13,693 nucleotides of DNA from Minisyncoccota bacterium (GTDB lineage: Bacteria; Patescibacteriota; Minisyncoccia; Minisyncoccales; UBA5738): contig JALOQL010000014.1 in NCBI GenBank assembly GCA_025453415.1, positions 1,158-14,850 of the forward strand, written 5' to 3'. The translations under genes and the position numbers were made by a program. Under the pieces are notes generated by a model. The model was given only the letters and a program-made list of their open reading frames with translations, ran no database searches and was not told the origin of the DNA. Shown here in pieces: positions 1-4,873 of this stretch. Each line of letters opens with the position of its first letter. Position 1 is the first letter of the stretch.

Positions 1-421
1 GAGATTCGTCGGCGGCGTCACCCACCAGCTGCCAGTCAATCGTCACGCTTTCGATCGGCAAAGGTATGTGCTGCCGCGCCTCGAACATCACCGCCTTTTC
101 CAATTCCTTCTTGGTCATGGTCGGCAAATAGAAAGAAGTGAAAAACGTGGAAAAATCCGGTATCGAAAACGCGCACTGCCGCGTCTTTATCTTGGCACGC
201 ATCAGTATCGCCTGGATCATCTCGGCAATATCGTCGGCGGAAAAAACCGCCACCGCGCGGCTTGCAAGCTTGGCCGAATCGCTTTCGATCTGGTCCAAGT
301 CGATATGGCCGTAATTAGCCAGCGACAGCTTCGCTCCGACCTTCTCGACTTCGGCGATCCTGATCGCCGATGTGCCGATATCGATGCCCAGAAATTTTTT
401 TGTGAATAGTTTTGGCAGCAT
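1..421 (-). CDS. pilM: PilM-like type IV pilus assembly ATPase (3' end outside window)
   Basis: This is the N-terminal 140 codons of an actin-like PilM protein; the rest lies beyond the left edge (PilM is usually about 350 residues). The translated start MLPKLFTKKFLGIDIGTSAI contains the phosphate-binding GIDIGTS motif of the actin/FtsA fold, followed by residues typical of PilM such as FYLPTMTKKELEKAV and FEARQHIPLPIE. PilM sits on the cytoplasmic side of the membrane, binds the PilN N-terminus and helps assemble the inner-membrane platform of type IV pili, used for twitching or DNA uptake. The ATG at 421 is chosen because it precedes the family's usual N-terminus directly. No strong Shine-Dalgarno is visible, only an AGG about 10 nt upstream. 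It is divergent from comF. pilN/pilO would be expected past the left edge. Confidence 0.9.
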   Translation of the reverse strand, partial: MLPKLFTKKFLGIDIGTSAIRIAEVEKVGAKLSLANYGHIDLDQIESDSAKLASRAVAVFSADDIAEMIQAILMRAKIKTRQCAFSIPDFSTFFTSFYLPTMTKKELEKAVMFEARQHIPLPIESVTIDWQLVGDAADES

Positions 422-469
422 TTAAACATGCCTGACTTTGGGCAACGCAAAATTCAAAACCCAAAGTCT

Positions 470-498
470 TTATCATCGACTTCAATCATTGTTATAAT
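470..498 (+). promoter_or_regulatory. Predicted comF promoter, apparently giving a leaderless mRNA
   Basis: A perfect -10 box TATAAT lies at 493-498 and a partial -35 box TTATCA at 470-475, with a 17-nt spacer. Transcription would begin near 505, only about two bases before the comF ATG at 507, so the message would be leaderless or almost so. This agrees with the lack of a Shine-Dalgarno site there. Confidence 0.55.
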
Positions 499-502
499 TA
501 TA
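493..502. promoter_or_regulatory. Palindromic -10 element shared by pilM and comF
   Basis: TATAATTATA is its own reverse complement, so each strand carries a consensus TATAAT: plus at 493-498 and minus at 502-497. The minus-strand copy would start transcription near 490 and give pilM a leader of about 70 nt. No good -35 box is seen for the minus direction, so bidirectional use is inference. Symmetric -10 elements that fire both ways are a documented bacterial phenomenon. Confidence 0.5.
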
Positions 503-506
503 TCAT

Positions 507-1202
507 ATGCCAAATCCAAAACAAAAGACCGGTTTGTGGAAAAACACCGCGGCGGCATTCGAAGAATTATTGTTTCCGAAACGCTGCGTCTTTTGCAAGA
601 AATACGGCTGCCTTCTTTGCGCCGATTGCGAGGCGCTTTTTGAAATTTCGCCGGCCCACGTCCAGGACCGGCGCCATCGATATCTGGACGACATTTATTC
701 GGCCTGTTCCTACGAAAATCGCTTCGTCCAAAAAGCAATCCTAATTTTCAAATACGATCCGTTTTTGAAAGAGATGGCCCTGCCGCTGGCACACTTGATA
801 GACAGCCACTTGCGTTTGGCCGAAAGCTCCCTCGATCTTTCCCGGATCGTGCTCGCGGCGGTGCCGCTGGCGCCAAAACGCATGCGGTGGCGCGGCTACA
901 ACCAGTCCGAAGAATTGGCAAAACAGCTTGGTACCCTCTGGAACCGGCCGGTCATTCGCGGATGCCTGACGCGCGCGCGGGAAACCCCGTGCCAGGCCGA
1001 CCTTTCCGGCGCGGCCCGGCGCGAAAACGTAAAAGGCGCATTTTCATGCGCCGCCAATGGCGAAATAAAAGACAAAACGGTTTGCCTCGTCGATGATGTC
1101 GTGACCACGGGTGCCACCATGCAAGACTGCGCCCGCGCGCTTAAGAAAAGCGGCGCCAAATCGGTCATCGGCATCAGTGTTGCCCGCACCGAGAATACAT
1201 AA
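507..1202 (+). CDS. comF: ComF family protein (phosphoribosyltransferase-like)
   Basis: The 231-residue protein has the two-part ComF layout. An N-terminal zinc-ribbon-like Cys cluster (C27, C30, C35, C38, C41) is followed by a type I phosphoribosyltransferase domain, with the PRPP-binding signature VCLVDDVVTTGAT at about 192-204 and the family motif RWRGYNQSEELA at about 127-138. ComF proteins are needed for natural transformation in several bacteria, where they act in the cytoplasm with ComFA and DprA on incoming single-stranded DNA; a catalytic reaction has not been settled. Length fits the family. The ATG at 507 has no Shine-Dalgarno and lies 9 nt from the -10 box, consistent with leaderless translation. 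Its divergent partner pilM suggests a shared DNA-uptake role. It ends before a long inverted repeat followed by T6. Confidence 0.93.
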   Translation: MPNPKQKTGLWKNTAAAFEELLFPKRCVFCKKYGCLLCADCEALFEISPAHVQDRRHRYLDDIYSACSYENRFVQKAILIFKYDPFLKEMALPLAHLIDSHLRLAESSLDLSRIVLAAVPLAPKRMRWRGYNQSEELAKQLGTLWNRPVIRGCLTRARETPCQADLSGAARRENVKGAFSCAANGEIKDKTVCLVDDVVTTGATMQDCARALKKSGAKSVIGISVARTENT

Positions 1203-1206
1203 AATC

Positions 1207-1286
1207 AAGAATCGCGACACGTTGAATCGCGAATCGCTGATTAAAACAAATTCATTCTACGTGTCTGCGTGTCGCGATTCTTTTTT
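1207..1286 (+). terminator. 15-bp inverted repeat plus T-run, probable comF terminator
   Basis: Bases 1207-1221 are the exact reverse complement of 1268-1282 (15 of 15), and T's continue to 1286 on the plus strand. The loop of 46 nt is long for an intrinsic terminator. The right arm lies inside the last codons of the convergent alkyltransferase gene, so gene ends overlap here. The left arm is followed by degenerate copies of its AATCGCGA core (about 1210-1217 and 1225-1232). Confidence 0.5.
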
Positions 1287-1517
1287 CAGAATTTTGGCCT
1301 TAAGTGTGGTGCCTCGATTGTAACCGCCGAGTTTGCCGTCCGAGCGGACCACCCGATGACACGGGATATTCGGATCGTAATTGGCATGCAAAATATTGCC
1401 CACCGCCCGAAACGCCTTGGGCCGGCCCGCCAAACGTGCGACTTCTTGATAGGTCATTGTCCTACCCCTTGGTATCTTTTTTACAATCTCAAATACTTTT
1501 TCTTTGAAAGGTTGCAT
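1257..1517 (-). CDS. Single-domain O6-alkylguanine-DNA alkyltransferase
   Basis: This 86-residue protein corresponds to the C-terminal catalytic/DNA-binding domain of Ogt/Ada/MGMT enzymes, which move an alkyl group from O6-alkylguanine onto their own cysteine. The active-site motif IPCHRVV is present (Cys53), together with the helix-turn-helix segment MTYQEVARLAG, the RAVG arginine (Arg37) and GGYNRG. Because Cys is kept rather than Trp, it should be a true alkyltransferase and not an alkyltransferase-like (ATL) protein. The N-terminal domain of classical 160-180 residue Ogt is absent, which seems to be natural length because the start matches where single-domain homologues begin. The ATG shares its A with the toxin's TAA stop (TAATG), implying translational coupling. 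The last codons form one arm of an inverted repeat. Confidence 0.9.
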   Translation of the reverse strand: MQPFKEKVFEIVKKIPRGRTMTYQEVARLAGRPKAFRAVGNILHANYDPNIPCHRVVRSDGKLGGYNRGTTLKAKILKKESRHADT

Positions 1518-1870
1518 TATAAATCGAAATGCTTGGCGAGATAACTTTTAATTTTTCCCATCGTCACACCATCTGCGCGACCTATCTTTTTTGAAAAACG
1601 ACGGTAGTCGAACGTGGCGATATAATGCATTTTTGCCACCGAGTCACGCGCTAAATTATTTTCCTTGCTCGCTTCGATCAAAATATCGTCACCATGCATA
1701 TTTTCCAGCCTTGAGCTTAACGCAATTATTGTCACCAAATTAGATCTCCGTAATTGCTCATTAGATTGGATGACGATTGCGGGCCGAATATTTTGATACT
1801 CATGTCCTATGCTTGGATCAAAATCAACCCAAACTACGTCACCATGGGCCAAGTCACCTCTTTTGATCAT
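1517..1870 (-). CDS. MazF/PemK-family endoribonuclease toxin
   Basis: The 117-residue protein has the PemK/MazF fold signature: GDVVWVDFDPSIGHEYQNIR followed by PAIVIQSN near the N-terminus. Arg29 and Ser52/Ser53 (in IIALSSR) fall where the family's catalytic Arg and Thr/Ser lie. MazF proteins cut single-stranded RNA at short sequence motifs and stop growth; normally a small upstream antitoxin such as MazE neutralises them. Here no mazE-like gene exists. The ATG overlaps the stop codon of the LexA-like gene in an ATGA tetranucleotide, the arrangement usual for antitoxin-toxin pairs, so the LexA-like protein takes the antitoxin's position. The gene ends in a TAATG junction with the alkyltransferase. 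Length and motifs look intact, so the toxin is probably functional; cleavage specificity cannot be read from the sequence. Confidence 0.92.
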   Translation of the reverse strand: MIKRGDLAHGDVVWVDFDPSIGHEYQNIRPAIVIQSNEQLRRSNLVTIIALSSRLENMHGDDILIEASKENNLARDSVAKMHYIATFDYRRFSKKIGRADGVTMGKIKSYLAKHFDL

Positions 1871-2613
1871 AGATTATTATAGTGATCAAATTCGTCTTTT
1901 GGCATTGGCCCCAATTCTTTTAAAATATCCTTTCCCGCGGCATCCATGAAATCAGCCATTTCATCGGGTTTCTTAAAAACATCAACCACCTTGCCGCACA
2001 CCAAATAATCGGTTTTGTCCGATTCATGGATATATATCGGCGGCAAGTCATGCGTCGATTCGGACGCTAGGATTATTTGCCGGTTTTTTGAGTCGAAATA
2101 ATACCGCTTGATATTAGACAAACCATCGATCACCGAAACAACGTATTCGCCGTTGTTGGGATTTTTAACGATTCTATCAATTAACACATAATCGCCATTC
2201 TCGATGCTCTTTCCGTTAACGTTGGCGCGGTTCATTGAGTGACCGACAGCCTTCAGGACGTATAAATCCTTGGTCCGACTGGCAAAACCCGGCGGCAAAA
2301 CATGCAAAGTCACCTTCAAATACCCCTCGATCTGCTCATCCGCAAACGTCAACGCTTCGCCACAATTGGCGGAACCAATGATCGGCAGAGAAATGATTTT
2401 GGTTTCCTTATCCAAACCGCGTGCCGCCGCCCGCAATTCTTTGCCGTCAGCACGAGGTAATAAAAGCCCCTTTTCAATCAATTTGTCCAGGTGATGTTTT
2501 ATTTTTTGCGGACTGTCCGGCACGCCAACCAACGCCCCGATCTTACGCAAAGTCAAACCGGCGAGATTGCGCTCCCGGGCCAGATTCAATATTTTTTCCT
2601 GGATAATATGCAT
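1867..2613 (-). CDS. LexA/UmuD-like autocleavable regulator (S24 peptidase) in the antitoxin position
   Basis: The 248-residue protein starts with a winged helix-turn-helix-like region (about 1-65, including LTLRKIGALVGVPDS and HHLDKLIEKGLL), then an S24 self-cleavage domain. The cleavage region LPIIGSANCGEAL places the scissile bond at Cys84-Gly85, the Cys-Gly type known from UmuD rather than LexA's Ala-Gly. Ser126 (GHSMN) and Lys169 (SNIKR) are the expected catalytic pair. After the final domain strand (YLVCGKVVDVF) there is an extra, largely acidic tail of about 35 residues (about 214-248) not found in E. coli LexA. It is probably a DNA-binding repressor of its own operon that self-cleaves on RecA filaments; the tail might bind MazF. 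An AAGG site 7 nt before the ATG supports the start. Classical LexA is less likely because of the tail and the toxin partner. Confidence 0.88.
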   Translation of the reverse strand: MHIIQEKILNLARERNLAGLTLRKIGALVGVPDSPQKIKHHLDKLIEKGLLLPRADGKELRAAARGLDKETKIISLPIIGSANCGEALTFADEQIEGYLKVTLHVLPPGFASRTKDLYVLKAVGHSMNRANVNGKSIENGDYVLIDRIVKNPNNGEYVVSVIDGLSNIKRYYFDSKNRQIILASESTHDLPPIYIHESDKTDYLVCGKVVDVFKKPDEMADFMDAAGKDILKELGPMPKDEFDHYNNL

Positions 2614-2632
2614 GGTTTTGCCTTATATTTTG

Positions 2633-2661
2633 AGTTTACCCGCCCTCTACCGTTTTGTCAA
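2633..2661 (-). promoter_or_regulatory. Promoter of the lexA-like/mazF/alkyltransferase operon
   Basis: On the minus strand a perfect -35 TTGACA (2661-2656) and a 4/6 -10 TAAACT (2638-2633) are separated by exactly 17 nt. The start would be near 2626, giving a leader of about 13 nt that holds the AAGG ribosome site (2624-2621). A second AT-rich -10-like TATAAG lies just downstream. No clear LexA-box palindrome was found by eye. Confidence 0.65.
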
Positions 2662-2696
2662 GTTTTAATTATTTGTAAATTGTGTTAATATTTGAC

Positions 2697-2724
2697 TTGA
2701 CGAAAATTCCCCAAGCTATAGAAT
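2697..2724 (+). promoter_or_regulatory. Promoter of the small GIY-YIG-like gene
   Basis: TTGACG (2697-2702) and TAGAAT (2719-2724) are each 5/6 matches to consensus, with a 16-nt spacer; transcription would start near 2731. The -35 boxes of this and the opposing promoter share CTTGAC in inverted orientation (2662-2657 and 2696-2701), so one regulator bound between them could affect both. Confidence 0.6.
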
Positions 2725-2768
2725 AAGAAAAACCAGCCTCGTCGAACTGGTCAAAAATTCAAAAAAGC

Positions 2769-3056
2769 ATGGATAATATAATTCAGGAATTCGAGGCCTT
2801 CATGCGGCAACATGGTACACATTATCATCAGTTCTATGTTGGGATTGCTAGCAACCCCAATGAACGACTGATAAACGGCCATGGCATAGATGCTACAATA
2901 CCGCATATTTTCTGGGATCGCACCCTCCCCACCTCGGTAGCGCGGGCGATAGAAAAGTATTTCCTCGACAAAGGATCTCGGGGTGGTACGGGCGGTGGCG
3001 ACATCAATACGCAGTTCGTTTATGCGTATTTGATTACACCAAGAACGCGACAGTAA
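2769..3056 (+). CDS. Small conserved-looking protein, possibly GIY-YIG-like fold
   Basis: This 95-residue protein is not firmly recognised. The segment QFYVGIASNPNERL (about 21-34) resembles the YIG strand and following Arg helix of GIY-YIG nucleases, and Glu62 in RAIEKYFLDKG could sit where the family's metal-binding Glu lies. However, the first GIY strand is missing at the usual spacing, so it may be a degenerate or unrelated fold. The RGGTGGG stretch and FVYAYLI strand look like a conserved core. It has its own promoter divergent from the LexA-like operon and a terminator downstream, both in favour of a real gene. Ribosome-binding sequence before the ATG is weak. Function is unknown; linkage to the toxin operon suggests an accessory locus. 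Confidence 0.68.
   Translation: MDNIIQEFEAFMRQHGTHYHQFYVGIASNPNERLINGHGIDATIPHIFWDRTLPTSVARAIEKYFLDKGSRGGTGGGDINTQFVYAYLITPRTRQ
2839..2860. repeat. 22-bp near-perfect palindrome inside the GIY-YIG-like gene
   Basis: Two 11-bp arms centred between 2849 and 2850 match at 10 of 11 positions (mismatch 2844/2855), with core TTGCTAGCAA. It coincides with the codons for VGIASNP, and the reverse strand therefore also reads VASNPN. It may be chance from coding constraint, or a binding site. Confidence 0.5.
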
Positions 3057-3161
3057 TGAGGTGTATTGAGCAAATGCGCCCGATTTAGAGAGCCTGCGCG
3101 AGAGGCGGGTTACAGTTACGGCAATCACGCAATGGCGCTAAAAAGGCGCACCTCGCTCACA

Positions 3162-3186
3162 AAAAAACCGGCGGGACCGGTTTTTT
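3162..3186. terminator. Bidirectional Rho-independent terminator
   Basis: A6-CCGG at 3162-3171 pairs with CCGG-T6 at 3177-3186 around a 5-nt loop. The T-run on each strand makes it able to end both the small plus-strand gene (stop 3056) and the minus-strand transcript coming from polX/Nudix/ThiI-like, whose last open frame stops at 3189. Confidence 0.8.
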
Positions 3187-3188
3187 GT

Positions 3189-3363
3189 TTACCTCGATAT
3201 CGATTCTGCCACGGTTTTGATCTCCGCCGGCGTCAAATCGTACAATTCATATACCTCCGCATCGATCTTCGCATCCGTCTTCTCGATCTCCGCCTTCAAC
3301 CTCTGCCACTCATTCGAATTTTTCAACCAGCGCCTTGAGTTTTTCCTTGATTTGATCGGCCAT
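3189..3363 (-). pseudogene. Frameshifted remnant resembling the C-terminus of a type IIG-like restriction-modification enzyme
   Basis: An ATG at 3363 opens MADQIKEKLKALVEKFE and stops at TGA (3312-3310). From the region of a five-base homopolymer (3319-3323), the neighbouring frame continues as WQRLKAEIEKTDAKIDAEVY and ELYDLTPAEIK to a TAA at 3191-3189. Removing one base from the homopolymer gives one continuous frame of 57 residues. The EIEKTDxxID-xxVYELYxLTxxEI pattern is the familiar extreme C-terminus of type IIG and related N6-adenine methylase/restriction proteins (family knowledge). The ATG lies 10 nt after the ThiI-like stop and has an AAGG only 2 nt before it. It is either debris of a lost restriction system or a small gene with a frameshift or sequencing error. 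Confidence 0.6.
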
Positions 3364-3373
3364 ATCCTTAAAT

Positions 3374-4348
3374 TTAGCCCTTTTGGCCTGATTTTTCAAT
3401 TTGCCCGATAATTTTTACCGAAATCTCCGGATTTGCCGGAGTTTTTTTGGAATATTGGAACAAATACTTACGGCCCGACGATTCAATCTCCGCTTTTGCG
3501 ATCTTGCCGCCGAATTTCCGCGCGAGCACTGCCGGGCCGGAAAAATTTACCGGCTCAAAAAGCAGGTCGCCGGTTTTAACCCGGTCGGACAAGCTTTGAC
3601 ATTCTTCCTGATTGCGGGCAACCACGAACAAGGCCGAACCCTCCCAAAACGGCCGGCCAAAGCGCAAAATTTGCGCATCCAAGCCTTCGTAGTTGGGACA
3701 TATTTGCGCTAATTGAGCCAGTTTTTGGCCGTAATCGGCTTCGGTCAGGATGCAGCCGCCGCCCGGCTGAGGAATGTAGGCGATACCAAGCTCTTTTGCC
3801 AAGGCCAGTTGCTGGTCGCGGCTGCGACCGGAAATCCCGCAGAGCCGGGAACGGTCGGCCAGCCCTTTCTTTTCCGCCTCGGTCTCGGGAAGCAATCGAG
3901 CTGACAGCGGCCGCAATAATATGCCGGCCAAACCGGCTTCTCTCTCAATCACATCCAACGATTGACGGTTTTGCGACATTGACCGCTGGCCGACCACCTC
4001 GCCGGTGGCAATGATATCGTAACCTTCGGCTTCCATTATCTTCTTGGCGGTTTGGAGCATCAAAAGATGGCAATCGATGCAAGGATTGGCGGCACCTCCC
4101 CGGCCATGGCACGGATTTTTCACGACCGCCAAGTGGGCATCAGAAAAATTTTCGACACGCAATTCCATGCCGATCGCGACCGCGGCCTTCCGCGCCCCCG
4201 TACAAGAAAAAAACCAGCTTTCAAAACAAAGCGGCGTCACCGCGACGCCCTGCTTTTCCAAAACCTTGGCGGCCAGCATCGAGTCAAGGCCGCCCGACAT
4301 CAATACCAAAGCCTTAACTGATTTTCTCATTTTTTTGCAAAAAATCAT
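3374..4348 (-). CDS. ThiI-like PP-loop protein, predicted tRNA sulfurtransferase
   Basis: The 324-residue protein carries the ATP-pyrophosphatase P-loop SGGLDS (18-23), a conserved NPCIDCH motif (Cys90, Cys93), EVVGQRSMSQNR (about 117-128) and PGGGCILT with Cys199. These belong to a PP-loop family related to ThiI/MnmA that activates tRNA by adenylation and transfers sulfur through a cysteine persulfide; the exact tRNA position for this subgroup is not certain. The C-terminal part (about 215-315) resembles the extra domain found in these stand-alone proteins. The N-terminal THUMP domain of classical ThiI is missing. Start is ambiguous: ATG 4348 (MIFCKK, with AAGG 3 nt upstream) or ATG 4330 (MRKSVKAL). 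Either overlaps the 3' end of the Nudix gene (35 or 17 nt), so the two are probably co-translated. Confidence 0.83.
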   Translation of the reverse strand: MIFCKKMRKSVKALVLMSGGLDSMLAAKVLEKQGVAVTPLCFESWFFSCTGARKAAVAIGMELRVENFSDAHLAVVKNPCHGRGGAANPCIDCHLLMLQTAKKIMEAEGYDIIATGEVVGQRSMSQNRQSLDVIEREAGLAGILLRPLSARLLPETEAEKKGLADRSRLCGISGRSRDQQLALAKELGIAYIPQPGGGCILTEADYGQKLAQLAQICPNYEGLDAQILRFGRPFWEGSALFVVARNQEECQSLSDRVKTGDLLFEPVNFSGPAVLARKFGGKIAKAEIESSGRKYLFQYSKKTPANPEISVKIIGQIEKSGQKG

Positions 4349-4769
4349 TGGCCTTCTTCAAAACTTCTTTGGCATTCTTAAAGGAAAGCATCTCATAAGC
4401 CTCTTTATATGACAGCCAGGTAAAATCATTGTGTTCACCCGATAGCCGGACCGCCGCCGTTTGGGTTTTGGCAAGCCAGAAATCGACCACCTTGAAGATC
4501 AGATTGCTTTTGCAGCGGAAAAAATATTTCATCGACACGCGAAACCCCGGGGCGAATTCCAGATCCTTGATGCCGGTCTCTTCTTCGGCTTCGCGCACGA
4601 CCGTGTCCGGACCGTTCTCGTCTTTTTCGACATGGCCTTTGACATAATCCCAGTAATCCTTCTTGGAGCGATGGGCCATAGAAGGATAATGCAGCAGCAA
4701 AAACTTTTTCTCACCGAATTCTTCGCGGAAGATTACCGCGCCGGCGGATTTTTCGAATTTAACGGTCAT
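4314..4769 (-). CDS. Nudix hydrolase, Ap4A-hydrolase-like
   Basis: The 151-residue protein has a complete Nudix box fitting GX5EX7REUXEEXGU: GHVEKDE at about 45-51 running to REAEEETGI at about 59-67. The glutamates REAEEE bind the catalytic magnesium. The flanking SAGAVIFR, FLLLHYPS and YWDYVKGHVE are typical of the bis(5'-nucleosyl)-tetraphosphatase branch, which cleaves diadenosine polyphosphates made under stress. ATG 4769 is preferred because MTVKFEKSAGAVIF matches the usual N-terminus; an in-frame GTG at 4781 would add four residues. No Shine-Dalgarno is evident for either. It follows polX by about 100 nt on the same strand and overlaps the ThiI-like gene. Substrate is inferred from family resemblance only. 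Confidence 0.88.
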   Translation of the reverse strand: MTVKFEKSAGAVIFREEFGEKKFLLLHYPSMAHRSKKDYWDYVKGHVEKDENGPDTVVREAEEETGIKDLEFAPGFRVSMKYFFRCKSNLIFKVVDFWLAKTQTAAVRLSGEHNDFTWLSYKEAYEMLSFKNAKEVLKKANDFLQKNEKIS

Positions 4770-4808
4770 GTGGTTATTCACATCACACTATGAACCCGCA
4801 CCGGCGAT

Positions 4809-4834
4809 GGGAGCTATTGATATCAAGTAGTCCC
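4809..4834. promoter_or_regulatory. Imperfect palindrome upstream of the Nudix gene (possible operator)
   Basis: The 10-bp palindrome TTGATATCAA (4817-4826) is flanked symmetrically by GGGA (4809-4812) and TCCC (4831-4834), with four unmatched bases on each side. It lies in the gap between polX and the Nudix gene, where an operator for the downstream pair might be. No matching -10/-35 boxes are clear. Confidence 0.3.
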
Positions 4835-4873
4835 TTAATCCCAGCAACTTTGGTGCGATTTATAAATGCGATT

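Noticed and set aside
68..409. Plus-strand frame of 113 codons at the left edge
   Set aside because: Antisense to the clear PilM N-terminus.
454..738. Minus-strand frame of 94 codons opposite the comF 5' end
   Set aside because: Antisense to the ComF cysteine cluster; no recognisable domain.
2751..3128. Minus-strand open frame of 125 codons opposite the GIY-YIG-like gene, also reading VASNPN
   Set aside because: The likeness to the plus-strand protein comes from the palindrome at 2839-2860; promoter and terminator support the plus-strand gene.
3066..3338. TTG-started plus-strand frame with REAGYSYGNHAMALKRR, faintly like a small terminase helix-turn-helix
   Set aside because: It reads through the terminator at 3162-3186 and opposes the restriction-like remnant; start and Shine-Dalgarno are poor.
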